Shown here piece after piece: positions 20,797 through 34,600 of a stretch of DNA of 64,000 nt. The notes below the pieces were generated by a model. The model was given only the letters and a program-made list of their open reading frames with translations. It was not told where the DNA came from and did no database searches. Location of the stretch: assembly GCA_013176395.1 (NCBI GenBank), contig JABMLP010000022.1, forward strand, positions 620,001 to 684,000. Reading direction: 5' to 3'. Positions within the stretch are counted from its first letter, which is position 1. The number at the start of each line of letters is the position of its first letter. The position numbers and the translations under genes were made by a program. Source of the stretch: Venturia oleaginea (lineage: Eukaryota; Ascomycota; Dothideomycetes; Venturiales; Venturiaceae).

Positions 20797-22877
20797 TCAA
20801 GCACCAAGCATCTCCTTGGGAAGACAAGCAAAAACAGTACTGACAATACCCATGATCGAACTAGTGATGAGCAAAAACCAACTCAAAAACTTCTCTCGCT
20901 TGCTGAGCTCTTTGCCAAACAACTTCAGATGGAACGCGAGCGGCAAGATGATGCAAACGGTGAAACCGCAGAGACTTCCCATCAGAGTCATGATGCGGTC
21001 AAAACTGGGGAAAACGATGGCCGTGCCCACGAAAACAAGAGTGACCAAAATGCGGATGGCGGCTTTGAAGAGACCGCGGTTGAATCCGGACATGCCTATT
21101 AGACCGGAAGAACCAGCGATGGCGCGTGCATCGAGGCCAAAGACGATTTCGAGAGTGGAGACGATAGGACGGGCGTTCAGCGGCACCTTCGTGAGTGGGA
21201 TGATGGCGATACAGCAGACGATGAAGACGCTGATACCGGGTGGGAATCCCTTGGTCAGGAGAATGTTGCTCGTGATCTCGTCGCGGACAGCATCACCGAA
21301 CATAAGGATACCAAACACGGCCATGCTCATATCGAGAGTGAAGGTGAAGAAATAGGTGATGTCGACGGCGCGGCGGTATTTATAAGGGTGGCGCATGTCG
21401 CGGTAGATATTCGGGAAGACGGAGTGGCCACCCCATGGTGACATGAGGAGACCAAGGGCTAGCGGAACTGTCCACCAGGAGACGGGGAATAGGTACTGGG
21501 TTGCTGGTTGGCGAATTGAACCTGGTTGGTGTGGCTTGACAAGGCCGTCAATGAAGACTGAGACAACTACTGGACAGTGTTAGCAGATTGAAGCCGTCTC
21601 AGAGAATGGTAAGAACATACTTCCGAAGGTGGCCAGAATTCCCAATATACTGGTGAAACTGAGAAGCCGGAGTGGAAGAAATGCCAGTGGTATCAAGATG
21701 AATGCAGAGAAGACCTTCCAAGCAACCACACCATATCCAGCAATAAGAGCATCCAGACTGTCTCCAAAGAGCACAACAAGAGCGACATTGGCGCCAATCA
21801 GTTCCACGGTGAACAGAAGGCTCACCATTACCCTTGCTCGGCGACCGAATGAGACATAAGCCAAGTCAGCGAAGGTAATGAGCGAGCTGTCTACGTCAAG
21901 GCATTTGGCTAGAAGCTTTGCTGTGTACTGCGTCGATAGTGCGGAGAATACGAAGAAGATGGTGCCAATCACCCAACCCGAATAGTGTATGGCTAATGGC
22001 AAACTCAGAAGTCCAACTCCAATCAGGGTGTTAACTGAATTGAACACAGTCTGTGGAAGGGTCGATTGGCCGACAACGACATTGAAAGCTACGCCATTCT
22101 CTTCCACGGTCTTTACGATAAGTGGTTCCCGTTCCTTATCAGGTTCCGTGACCCCTTTAAGCTGTTGCTCCTCGAATAGTCGTGCGGCATGCCTCATGGA
22201 AGACTGATTCACGCGAGACAAGCTGCCATACATAGTGCCATAACTGCCGCCAAATGGAGACGCAAGAGAAGGTTCGATACTGAATATCGACTCATCCCTT
22301 GAGTATCTTCTCCTCTGAGCATCCAGCCGTGAACTCATGGTACCCTCGTGTGCTTCTGATGCCTCTGGGTGTGCACTCTCGTCCTCTAATACATTGTCCG
22401 ACGTTCGACGTCCATCCTCATGAAACTGTTTTCGTAGCAGCGATCTGCTTGCATCGGGAGATCCTATAGCATCTTGGCGGGAGTATGACGGCTCTCCTTC
22501 TCCTTCATCTGCAAAGCGAAAGGACGGGCGAACGGAAGTGATCTCGTAGAAACCTGCGGCTCGCTGCCATGACCGGGCAAAGTTGTCTATACTGTTGACT
22601 CCACCAACTTGTCGAAGAGCGTTCAATCGTAGGGCTGCAGAGGATCTGTAGATGATAGATGAGTATAAAAACATGGCATACGCCGGGGATAAGGCACTTA
22701 CCGCCTATGCAACCGATTCGACTCTTCGTCATGTCGGGAGGATTGGCGACTGAGATCGGGCTGAGAGTCGTCTTCCCATTGTACATGGCTCTCTGTCCTA
22801 TCAGAGTCGACTGAAGAATGTCGGGCGGAGTCGTAGTCCTGCCACGATGCTGGTTGCTTTCCGGGCGGCACGTTCAT
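20797..22877 (-). CDS. Vacuolar amino-acid transporter, AVT1-like (AAAP/Aa_trans family)
   Basis: Exons 22877-22702, 22645-21621 and 21566-20797 encode 656 residues. About 250 hydrophilic N-terminal residues (Ser/Arg/Glu-rich, with NSIDNFARSWQRAAGF as in Avt-type proteins) precede about eleven membrane helices. The first helix region reads QTVFNSVNTLIGVGLLSLPLA, the standard start of Aa_trans domains. Further landmarks are ATFGIVSVFIDGLV and LLMSPWGGHSVFPNIYRDM. Fungal members move neutral amino acids into or out of the vacuole. The frame is open 38 codons upstream, but the ATG at 22877 (MNVPPGKQ) is the likelier start. Confidence 0.9.
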
Positions 22878-24356
22878 TACAATGTCGAGTCGAGGGAGAA
22901 GGGGTATAGGTACTGGAGAGGCTGAGAGAACAAGCACCACAGACGAGTTCAGTCGACAGAGAAAGCCTGCTTTATCAAATTCTGCGGGCAAAGGTGCGGC
23001 TCGATTCTTGAATCAAAATATTCCCCACCTCATTGCGGGAGCTAAGGGTCGCGGCGTAGAAGAGATGAAGGATGGATTCGATTGCCCCAAGGGTCGATTT
23101 GGTCATGGAGGCGAGGGAGAAGTGAAGGCGATCCTAGCAAGATAGGCTGAACAGTACACCAAGGACCAGCCATCGATAAACACCAGGCGATGGTGAGGAC
23201 TTGATACCCTTGCTTTGATCCAACTAGAGTTTGCATCGAGGTTGAGATATCTAGCCGCCTTATTGGCCCGCGCCAGATAGTGGGGCTGGAAATATACAAG
23301 ACTGAGTGTTGTGGTGAAGCTGGACATTGTACCCAACACGGTCCTGAGGTCCTCGAAATCATGGACTGCACACAATTGAGAGGCTATCTCCAACAGCAGC
23401 CTCTTCGCACCATCAGTCAATCAATCCGCCCATGATCTGCAATCAACAGGCAAAACTCGATCCCTGACACTTACCGCACTCACGGTAAATACAAGGTGGG
23501 TCAACCTGCGACCTCAGTGTTAGGCATCTCTACGCAAGAAAGTTCAGTTGACGACTTCGCATCTCCTATTCGTGTTGGAGTGGCTTACAAACCAAGGATT
23601 ACAATTTCTTAGACGTGATGGAATATTCACTACTCTTACTGACTACTCCGAAGTTTGGGATTGTCTCTGGTCGATAATGCCAAGGAGCACACACTACCTC
23701 CTATCGGGTGACATGTCAAATCCTACCTCGAAGGTAGGAATGCGGCTGATTCACGGCGGGCACTAGAGTAAGAGAGATCCATGCAAGGGGGCATTCTGCC
23801 CGACAACGTCTTCGGTCTGTCCAGCTCCTCACCATTGCAACGACAACACAACCGTTCGTCTCGTCGCGGCTGTGTGCTTCTGCACGATACCTCCCTTTCT
23901 CTTCGTCGCGTCCTCCCTCCGCGCCGCTGACGCTCCACCGTCTGAGCGCCATCTTGCATCGATGCTACCACGACCTGACTCTTTGCTGGCGTGGTGCATG
24001 TCAAAGTCGACAATGTCAGTCTAAAAATTTGACATGTGGTTGGTGTGAGGTTGGCACCAAAAACTCCGTCCAACTATGAGGTTTCAGCTATTGACACAGG
24101 TGGGCCTCAATCATTTAGCCTCGTATCAGTGACCCAATTTTGGACACTCCTCGAATAGGATATGCCCCCTTGTGGTTCAGAGCCAAGGCACATCAAACCG
24201 TTGTCATATCTTCTGGATGATAACGCTGCTCTCAATATTGACCTCAACTTTGCAATTCGTACCACGTTCCTTTGAACTCCACCCTCGCGTACTGGGCTTT
24301 TAGACTTTGTCATTTCTATGGTTCTTTCATCTAAAAAGTCGTCAATAATTGCCGCA
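22878..24356. other. Divergent intergenic region between AVT and GH16 genes
   Basis: A 105-codon frame at 23103-23420 (-) has no recognisable domain and is not called. The rest contains promoters of the two divergent genes and shows no repeats of note. Confidence 0.45.
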
Positions 24357-25826
24357 ATGTCTCTACGTCCAGGGCGTACGGCGACAGCTACATCCTCATC
24401 ACCGACCACGTCCAACAGTCCTGGCTTTCCTGACGACGAGGGCATCACTCCCATAGGATCCAATCCTTTCACGACACCATACTTATCAACTCAGACCTCC
24501 AGGCGAGGCTCGTCGTACCACTCCATAGAGCCCAAATACTTTCATTCTCGCCGTGTCCAGAAAGGTTCTGTTGAGCAGCCATGGAGGAATAAGAAAGATC
24601 CGAAAGAGAAATGGGTGACCATCATTCCGATACTGGGAATTCTTGTGGGACTCGGCATTACTGGTTTTTTGATCTGGGATGGTCTTAGATCTGTTGTCAA
24701 TCATGTTTACTGTCCAGTACTTGACGAGAATTGGTCTAATGGAATAAACGACAAAGTCTGGACGAAGGAAGCAGAAGTCGGAGGCTTTGGGTGAGCAGTT
24801 CGGCCCTTCCTGTGCGTCAATCTTGCTGACCATGTCAAAGAAATGGCGAATTCGAAGAGGCGACAGTCACTGACGAGAACGTCTTTGTGAAAGATGGCGC
24901 TCTCTACATCAAGCCAACCTTGCAGGACAGCAATCTTCTCACTACTGATGGTAGCATCCTGAATCTTACACAGCAAGGAATCTGCACTTCCGACAAGTGG
25001 TCAGACTGTATTGCAGTCACCAACTCAACAAATGGATCACTGATCAACCCAGTCAAATCCGGTCGCATCAGCACGAAAGTTGGCGCAAAGATCAAGTTTG
25101 GTCGTATTGAAGTCGAAGCCAAATTGCCTTCTGGGGATTGGCTATGGCCTGCTATTTGGATGTTGCCGGTCGACAACCAATATGGTATATGGCCAAGATC
25201 AGGAGAAATTGACATTATGGAATCTCGAGGCAACAACTACACCTACGGACAAGGCGGAAACAACATTGTTAGTAGCACGCTGCACTTCGGCCCCAACAGC
25301 GCCAACGACGGCTGGTGGACGAATAATGTCAAGCGGAAGGCATTGCACACAACATACGCTTCCGGATTCCACACCTTTGGCTTGGAATGGAGCGAGAAGT
25401 ATCTGTTTACATACATTGATACTCGTCTCCTTCAAGTAATGTATAACCATTTCAACACACCTTTCTTCACCAAGGGTAGATTCCCACTCACCGACAGCAA
25501 CGGAACCCGCCTCGACAACCCGTGGCAAGGTGGTAGTGATGCCACGCCTTTCGACCAGGATTTCTACCTCATTCTCAACGTGGCTGTCGGAGGCACCAAT
25601 GGCTGGTTCAAAGATGGTGCGTCAGGAAAGCCATGGGTTGATGGCGATCCAAACGCGAAGAGAGCGTTTTGGAATGCAAAGGACCAATGGTATCCAACAT
25701 GGAAGGACAATGGTCAGATGATTGTCAAGAGCGTCAAGGTATGTTGGCCATTTTCTTTTCTTTTCCATTGTGCAAATTTCTAATAAATCACAGATGTGGC
25801 AGCAGAAGGGTTACAACGGATGTTGA
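24357..25826 (+). CDS. Glycoside hydrolase family 16 glucanase, type II membrane protein
   Basis: Exons 24357-24790, 24841-25738 and 25794-25826 encode 454 residues. A Ser/Thr/Pro-rich cytoplasmic tail is followed by one membrane segment (about 86-107, WVTIIPILGILVGLGITG) and a GH16 lectin-like catalytic domain. The active-site motif is GEIDIMES with E267 as nucleophile, D269, and E272 as acid/base, as in bacterial and fungal laminarinase-type enzymes. Aromatic cleft residues precede it (WLWPAIWMLP). Such enzymes cut or remodel beta-1,3/1,4-glucans at the cell surface. An upstream in-frame ATG at 24318 has a poorer context (T at -3). The last exon encodes only eleven codons including the stop. 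Confidence 0.9.
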
Positions 25827-27670
25827 AGAAATCACGAGACGGTTAAAGTTGTTTTTGTCGATAAATAGTAGAGGGTTTGATGGCGTTTCAGTGCTGGTAA
25901 TTCCTTTCTCAATGGTGGACATGGAGTAAATCACGGATAGAATGGATGTGTAGTATACCACAGCGGCTATGGAGGACCGAAATATTGGACTTGTGGTTTT
26001 TGCATCCAAAGGCGTGGCTAGTCTAGGTCAAAGGCATTCCCTATGTATATAATAACATTCATAACACCAAACATGGAAAGACTGAATTTGACACTGGTTT
26101 CTGTCTCTTCTGCCTGTCGATAATTTCCAAGTTTTGATCTACGTCAATAAGTTCTTCGCAACTCACAGCATACAGAACGGCCAAAACGTCATCTATTGTT
26201 CTCAGGTAAACGGTGGGTGGAAACCATTGACGATTGCATTCTAAAAAATCTCCTCCTTTCATTGCTTAATCTGGAGAGAGCCTATTGCACACCATGAACC
26301 GCAACAAGAGAATGATTCTTGCCATCAACCTGACGTTCAGAAGATGCCGTTCGGCAAATTCCATGAGGCTAGCTATCCAAATACCCCTCAAGGACGCTTA
26401 ATCGCAGATCTCAACCCTCGGATCTTCCACCTGCGACCCCAACCTTTCCTCCTCCCCACAACACCTCGACCGTCGATGCTTAGTCGTTCATCCATCTGGT
26501 ACGGGCTCCAAAAAGCTTCACGAATCACGATGGTTTATGTCGTTCCCTGGTCAGCCTTAACCATCAGAGGAAAGGGCCGCGTTGACATCTAGTCTGTCAT
26601 GTCCAAACCTCGGACGTGCTCCGGCACAAGGGGCTTGTCAAAAGCAGGGAGCACGGAACCAGAGGATACTAGAGACTCGGATTCATGTTTCAAACAACCC
26701 TGGATTGTTTCTCTACGGATTCTGGGAACAGAAAGCTAATCATGAACGACAGGAGGGCTATGCCACTAGCTACAGGTGGTTGTCAACGGAACCAAAATTG
26801 GTTATCTTACGTCGGCGACCTCTCCCTTTTTTGCACTGCTGCGTTCACGTTACTACTGTAGACTATTGCTTCAATCCCCCAAAAGAGCTTGTGATTTCAC
26901 GACAAAAGGTTCCGATAATCACTAGGCAACATGTTTCCACACGACTCGTACTTTCGGTTTCAGCCCTCGATATCTCCCCTTCTCGTTGTTGCAAATATTA
27001 CGGACGATGATGCAATCTGAGAATTTCTTGGAGAAAAATGTTGATCTATCTCCGTATGTCACAGAAAGGATACTTTGCTAGGCATACAAGTGCCTCACCG
27101 TCCATGTATCGAGCTAGTCTAGTCAAGCCGACAAGCAAGGCTCACGCACTAACAACCTCTCACACAAATTATATGCAGGAACAACGAAGCAAGCACCAAA
27201 AATAACCAGCACTGACAGTAGGTCCCGCAACATCCGACCCACCCCTTGCGGCTCCGCTCTCGATGTATAGTCAGGTTTCTTGCACGCGCCCATAGCTTAT
27301 CGCCATGCTAGAACGGGCAGCCTTGTGTTATTCTGTTTGAGATTGCGGTACGGGAGATGAGCACTCGAGCGCAAGTACACGCTCTCTTTCGAAGTCCTGC
27401 TGTCAGTGGCGCCCTCGAGAATGTACCCCTGGTGTTTTTCCAAGCTACGAAGGCTTCGTGTCAAACCTAGCCCCCTTCACATTGTGCACTCCATCTCCCT
27501 GGTGATTTTGTTGACAACATGCTGAAGTCCTCGACAGCTTCAGCTCACGTTCGTTAATTCCCTCGCTTCAACTACACCGCACTCGTTATTATATTGTACT
27601 CTCGTTATTCTTATAATCTTTCTGCCGGCCAGGGACGCTTCACGGAGATCCTGCTACCGATCTACTAATA
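25827..27670. other. Intergenic region upstream of the GT2 gene
   Basis: Short frames such as 26582-27010 (+) show no domain or codon pattern resembling the neighbours. The last 200 bp carry a pyrimidine/AT-rich promoter-like segment. No RNA gene or repeat was found. Confidence 0.45.
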
Positions 27671-30600
27671 ATGGCCTCTTTTGAACGAAACTCGAGGAAA
27701 TTGCATCGTCCAGCTGACATCGAACCCCACGACTCCGAATCGAGATCTCAGTCACCAAACCCACGCCGCAGCAGCCATGCTCAACCAAAATCTGGATATC
27801 TCACACCCCAATATGGCTCTCGTTCTGGGTCACCCACCGGACGTGACCCTGGATCGAACTCCCAGACCCCTGGAGGGACGAGGCGCAATTCCATGGGAAC
27901 ACGACGCAATTCTATAGCCGACTCAGTTCGATCGAGACAGAGCGCCATCAATGACAGCATCAAGCATGAGGTCATGATTGGATATCTGTCTCAGCAACAA
28001 ACTATCGCCACCTGGATTGGAGACCGGGATGGAGATGTCGAGGGTGTGATACTGAGGAAACACAGAGGCTACTACTTGTCACATCCACCACATCTTGTCG
28101 ATGCGCCGTTTGGTCAGGCATGTGCGAGCTTAAATCTGCAGGTATGTTGTTGCCCAGCGTTGACGAAGCGATCCTGACAAGGAATAGTCTGCCATGACCG
28201 TCAAGTCGCGTGTCATCAAAACTTTCCTGGAAGTTTCTCCAGATGCCGTTGACGTGCCATTGATGAACAATCTCAGAGTGCAAGTTCTCCCACATATTGA
28301 GGATCTCGCCAGTGCCAAGAGGAATCAGAATGCCGCTTTCATCGCCTCGAAACAAATGCTGGTAGTGTGGGACGACGACGCGATGAATCTGATGCCCCGC
28401 GCAAAGAAGATCGAAGAAGCGCTACTTTTTCTGGTCGTGGGCACCGGCGTGGACCAGAATGATGAGGTCGAAGATGGCATGGCCAAGGAAGGCCCGCAGG
28501 TAGTTGAGACAGAGCTTGATGAAGAGACAGGAGAGTATGTCTCCAAAAGGCCCACTAATATCATGAACTCCAACTTGGTTGGTGTCACACTTTGCATCAT
28601 CGTAGTTCTGCTGGGTCTAGGGTTTCGAGAAATCGCTACTGAGATTAAGGTTGATATGGATTATACGCGACTGGCTTTCCTTTCTTTAACGCCCGTTCAA
28701 ATTTTCTTCACCTTGGTGAGTATTGCGAATGTGATAGGTAGTACTATACTGATGCTTGTTCCAGTTCTTTGCTCAAGTCATTGTCGGGTGCATAGCTCAG
28801 TGTATTGGTCCAGTCAAACACATCGACGAGAACTCCAGGTTCTACTCAGGCCTGCTGCCTCGCCGTATCGAGAGACATACCCTACCTCATGTTACCATTC
28901 AGTGTCCTGTATACAAAGAAGGTCTCGGTTCCGTTATCATGCCCACGGTAAAATCGATCAAAAAAGCCATTACGACGTATGAACTTCAAGGCGGAACGGC
29001 GAACATGTTCATCAATGACGATGGTCTCCAGATCATCGAGGAGGAGGAACGTCAGGCCCGCATTGACTTCTACGCTGACCACAGTATTGGATGGACTGCA
29101 CATCCTAAACACGGCGAGGATGGCTTTGTGCGAAAGGGCAAGTTCAAGAAGGCCAGTAACATGAATTATGGTCTTATGCTTTCGAACAATGTTGAAGAAA
29201 GATTGGCGAAGGTTGAGCGTACGGAGAAATGGTCTCAATCTGATGAGGCTCGAGAGTATGAACGCTGTCTAAAGGAAGTACTTGTCGAGAATGGACGTGC
29301 TTGGGCTGATGGTAATATTCGTATGGGAGACTACATCTTGCTTAGTAGGTGGTCGTTCTTTGCTGTCTATTTTTCTTGTGCTAATTTGTGTTTAGTCGAT
29401 TCCGACACTCGTGTACCCGTCGATTGTCTAATGGACGCCGTGAGCGAAATGGAACAGTCTCCCGAAGTCGGTATCATGCAATTCTCGTCCGGTGTGATGC
29501 AAGGTATGTGATCCTCGAATTCAGTGAAGCATGCAATTACTAACTCTTTAAAGTCGTCAATACCTACTTCGAGAACGGTATCACTTTCTTCACCAACCTC
29601 ATCTACACGGCCATCAGGTACACCGTTTCCAATGGAGATGTGGCGCCCTTCGTGGGCCACAATGCCATTCTTCGCTGGTCAGCTATTCAGCAGGTCTCTT
29701 TCTTCGATGATGATGGATATGAAAAGTTCTGGTCAGAGTCCCACGTTTCGGAGGATTTCGACATGTCTCTGCGCTTACAGGTCAACAACTACATCATCCG
29801 ACTGGCTGCCTGGGCTGGTGAAGGGTTCAAGGAGGGTGTTTCTCTCACAGTTTACGATGAGCTGGCCAGATGGGAGAAATATGCGTATGGCTGTAACGAA
29901 CTTCTCTTCCACCCTATGCGTAAGTTGAAATGAGTATTGTATCGATACTGCTGCTGACTTTCTGCAGGTTTCTGGCTAGTTCGTGGGCCATTTACTCCTC
30001 TTTTCCGCAAATTCCTATTCAGCAATATCCGGTTTACCTCGAAGGTCACGATCGTTTCCTACATCGGCACTTACTACGCCATCGGCGCTGCCTGGATCAT
30101 GACCACGGCCAACTACTTCGCCATCGGATGGTTCAACGGCAAGTAAACTCCCAACATTCCATCAACGCCACTGCTAACTTTACACAGGCTACCTGGACAA
30201 ATACTACATCGACTCCTGGAAAGTCTGGTTCTCCATCGTCCTCGTCTTCAACGGTCTCGGCAATGTCGCTCTCGCAATTATGCGCTACCGCACCGGAACC
30301 CACAGTTTCTTCGGCTCCCTCTTGGAAAACTTCAAGTGGACGCTAATGCTCTGTATCTTTCTCGGCGGCCTCTCCCTCCACGTCTCCCAAGCCCTCCTCT
30401 CCCACATGTTCGAAATCGGTATGTCCCCCCTTCCTCCTCCCAACCTATCCTGCACCCTACTAACCCCGTAACAAGACATGACCTGGGGTGCCACAGCAAA
30501 AGAAGCTGAATTCTCAAATTTCTTCATCGAAGTGCCCAAAGTGCTCAAGAAATTCAAGTTCAGCATTGCCTTTGCACTTCTCATGACGGTCGTCATGATT

Positions 30601-30741
30601 GTGCTTGCGCAGGCGAGTTTTGTACCGTATGATTGGCGGATTACGGATTTTGTGGCGATTTTGCCCATGGGGACGGTGGTGGCTAGTCATTTTTTGTTGC
30701 CGATTGCTTTGAATCCGGCTTTGATGACTTTTAGTTGGTAG
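27671..30741 (+). CDS. Family GT2 processive glycosyltransferase of the hyphal-growth type (eight exons)
   Basis: Exons 27671-28141, 28188-28715, 28765-29344, 29396-29503, 29554-29919, 29968-30138, 30188-30418 and 30476-30741 give 906 residues. A Ser/Arg-rich N-tail precedes membrane segments near 295-345, the catalytic domain, and several C-terminal helices. Catalytic motifs are INDDG (about 417), DSD in IDSDTRVP (about 528), EDFDMSLRL (about 629) and the acceptor-site RW in ELARWEKY (about 669). This resembles the ascomycete GT2 protein (ZtGT2-like) needed for hyphal extension rather than a true chitin synthase; product sugar unknown. Intron 6 (30139-30187) starts with GCAAGT and needs GC-AG splicing to stay in frame. 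Confidence 0.9.
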
Positions 30742-31622
30742 GTTATTTTTTGGGACCTGCGGGGTGGGTGGGGGGGTTATATGATGGGTGTAAAGACTTT
30801 CTTGGAAGGGGGCGTGGTGGCGTTTGGAAGGGTTGGGTAAATATGGGTATAGATAGAGTATTGGTAATGGTTTTGGGAGGGATAATTGTTATGGAAGGAA
30901 CGATGCATTAGGGTTAGCCTATATAGCAGGGGTCTCCCCCTCACCTTAATTCTACAGACTTATTACACCATACATGACAATTAGTAGCTCATCGGCACCA
31001 CCAACAGCCTCGCCATCGACCGAAGACTACCACCAAACAAGTAATCTCCTTAGAGACTACTATCACATTCCTCGTCCTCCACCACTACTTCACTCTACCA
31101 CTGCTTTAATCGCCACCGCTTCGAATGCCACCGTCGCTACATAACGCTTTCAGAGGAATAACTACTAGAAGCTTATCAGTTTGCACTCTTTAGATAAGCA
31201 AACCCGCGATCAGTCAATAACTCGCAAATCAAACGGCTACTCGGGTGAGTGACCATCGTGACTGTGAAAGGTTCGAATCTCATCACCATCGCACGAAATG
31301 AGAAACAACTATGATTGAGATATTTGGAGGAGTGCTGACGAATTGACTTTGTCTTACCTTTGATCAACATAAAAGAAAAGAAATTCGTTCCAGAATCTTT
31401 CTCGTCCATTTCCACGCTTCTTCAATGACAAGCAATGTAAGATATTTACAGAATACCAAAATCGTTAGAACATTCCGAGATTTCCAGTAAGAGAAAGAAG
31501 CCATTTTACGCTCTCACTTCCCAAACGTCGCCGCCAAAGAGCCCGAATATCCCAAAGATCATCCAGGCCCTCAATCAACCCCGTTCATCCCACCCAAGTA
31601 CGCCAGTTGCTCATTTCATTTA
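30742..31622. other. Convergent intergenic region between GT2 and GH3 genes
   Basis: A GGTTCGAATCT stretch near 31270 resembles a tRNA T-loop, but the flanking stems do not pair, so no tRNA is called. There are otherwise only 3' flanks. Confidence 0.45.
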
Positions 31623-34600
31623 TCATGGCGTCATCTTAATCGCCTTCGGATCTCGCGACGAGAAGCCAACCTCAATAGTGATATCTTTCGTCGGCTTGCC
31701 ATCCTTATCCCTAGACTTTTGCGGCAACACCCAATTCTGTCTCACCGGACTCCAGTACGACAAATCCTTCCTCGTTAATGGGATCTTGAACTCGTGACGT
31801 CCATTCGTCTTCTCGATGAAGATTTTGTCCCAGTTCCTGAGTACTCTCTTCGGACTGATGATGGTTTCGCCTGTCTCCGCGTCGTAGTAAGGTGAAGGGA
31901 TGTTTACGTAGACTTGCACCACGGCTTGGCCAGGAAGAGGACCTCTGTTTGTCAAGGTGCCTTTCACTTCGACTAAAGTGTTGTAAAGATCCGGGTTACC
32001 ACCCTGACCTCCACCAGCAGGTGACAATGGCGATGGCTGATCAATCGAAAAGCCGGGCGGATATTGAGGAGGACCTTGACCGAGCCCTTTGACACTGTCG
32101 ATGTATGGGTAAATATACTTTCTGAGCTTGCGGAAGCCCGAAGGGAAGAGAGCTGAAGAAGGGTCAGGGGTCTTCTTGTCGTATGTTGGTGGTGCAACTC
32201 CGTCATCTGTACGATTCTTGGGGAGCATCTTGAACTTCTCCGCAATTGACGGCCACCGGACTTGCCCACTTGATAGCTGAAATTGAGAGTATGACAACCC
32301 AAACCCAAAGGCATAGCGTGGAGTGATGTTGTAGTAGTCAAAATGTCGATAGTCAATCAATAGGCCTTCGGTGAAATTTTGTTGAGGTACAAGTCCTTTT
32401 GGAGAAGTAAGAATTGGTGCCGATGGGCCATAATCTTCCATTGCTTTTGCCAACAGTGTATGGAAGACGACCACTTGGGTTGATATCACCAAAAAGAACG
32501 TCCACAAGCGCATTGCCAGATTCCTGACCAGGCAGCATGGCGAATACGATCGCTTTCACATTGGGAAGGTCAGCGAACTTCTCAACAAGCACAGGGCCGA
32601 CCGAGTGGATCACAACGACTACATCTCCCATGCCATTATCGCCGCAGTGCTTGGCTGTCTCGGTGATCAATTTATCTCCGTTGTGCTGCAGCAAGAGATT
32701 GTTTCTGTCGCCTTTGATCCCCTCGAATTCAAGGTATCCTTCACCAGAAATTGCATTGACAAAGACCATACACATGTCAGCATCACTGGCAAGTTTTTCC
32801 ATTGCTTTCGAGGTTTGGCTGCTTCCGTAGAAGCCGATCTGGACCTTGGTGAGGTCGTATGTCGCGTTAAGTGCTTCAATGGGTGAGACAAGGTACGGGA
32901 ATTCGACAGAGCCACTGCCCCATCCAGAAGCGAGCGTTCCAAAATTGCAAGAACGATCGACGCAGGCGTTGATGCCATCTTTGTTGTTTCGAGCATCCTC
33001 TCCAATGACAGCGACTCTGAACTTCTTGTTGTTCATTTCCTCCTTCCTGCGTCCAGTCTTGCTCAATGGAAGAATGTTGCCTTCATTCTTCACAACGACG
33101 GTTCCCTCAGCAGCGACTTTACGAGCCAAGATACTGTGAGCTTCCTTGCCTTCACCTTGGACGTTGATGAATTTGTTGACGACTCCTGTGGCCTTATCGT
33201 CGCTGGCGGGATGAAGCAAACCGATCTCCTCGTTGGTGAAGGAAGAGAAGTTTGGCCCCTCTCCATTGTATAACGTCCTGTTGTCCTGTCCCAGCTGGTA
33301 CCAAGCAGCGACAATGCGAGTAACCATGTCGTTGAGGCGTTCAAGAGGGACTGATCCGTTAAGTACAGACTTCGTCAATTGACCGCCCCAAAGGGAGTTG
33401 CCATCTTGCCATTGAAGTCCATCACCTGGCATGTTGACATCCAGACCAGCCAAGGTACTGGCAACTCCACCACGCTGAGCGAGCCAATCAGATTGGATGA
33501 AGCCTTGGAATTCAAGTTCATCTTTAATGATCCCATTCATCAACTTGCTGTTTTGGCATGCGTAGGAATTGTTGACCTGATTGTAACTGCACATGACCCT
33601 ATTCGAGACATTAGAGATCTGTTCATGTTGATGTGAAAGTCAAAAACTTACGATCCGACGCCAGCACGAATACTCTCTGCAAATGGCCAGGCATAAAGTT
33701 CATGCAGAGTTCTGTCGTCGATGTTAGATGAGATAGCATTTGGTCGCTTCCACGCCCAGGCTTGTCTGAAATGCTCTTGCTCATTACCCACAAAGTGCTT
33801 CGCCGTGGCAATGACATTCTGAGATTGTATTCCTTTAATCGTTTCTGCAGCTGCAATGGCTTGTAGTACTGGATCCGAGCCGAACCCCTCCCAGACTCTT
33901 CCTCCTAGCGGCGTGCGTCCAATCGGTCCCATGGAAGGTCCTAGAAGAATATTGACACCCTTGAGACGTGCTTCCAGTCCATGGGCTTGTCCGCGCTTGT
34001 ACATGAGATCCTTGTTCCAGGTTGCGCCAACTGTAATTCCTGCAGGCCAGGCTGTGGTATTGTCCGTGTATCTGAGACCCAGTGGTCCGTCTTGGAGACA
34101 AAGGCTTGGGAAGCCTAATCGAGGGACTGGTCCAGTATTCCCAACGCACATATCCATGCTCCAACCTGTTCCCGTCGTCACGTTGACCTTCTCAACCAGA
34201 GTCATCTTCTTGATTAGCAGAGCCGCCTTTCTGTATGAACGCTCCCATTCCTTGTTGGCACCACCAAGAGGAGAGGGATACCATGCTGGGCTCTGACCGT
34301 CCTCTGGAGCAATCTTGACAGCCCAGATGCCGCCAGCACTGAGTAGACCAAGTATCGTTGCAAAGAATAAGGCTATCATCCACCAGCAGAGCTTGGTGGG
34401 GACCAAATTTCTTCGAGCCCATGTCCTCCTCTTTGACGCTGGTCCTAGATGGTAGCCATGGCTGTCCTCCAAGTTACTCCGGCTCTTTCTCTGCTTCTTC
34501 TTCTTCAACGTGCCGGCATCGTAGTTGAGAGGATCGTGCTCTTCTATGTCTTCGAACTCGGATTCGTCGGACGAGGCAAAGCCTGCTTCTAGAGATGGGC

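Noticed and set aside
23103..23420. 105-codon minus-strand frame upstream of the AVT gene
   Set aside because: No domain, and no homology I can name; it lies in the divergent promoter region.
31183..31310. Possible tRNA gene (GGTTCGAATC T-loop-like sequence)
   Set aside because: The T-stem does not pair properly, and no acceptor or anticodon arm could be folded around it.
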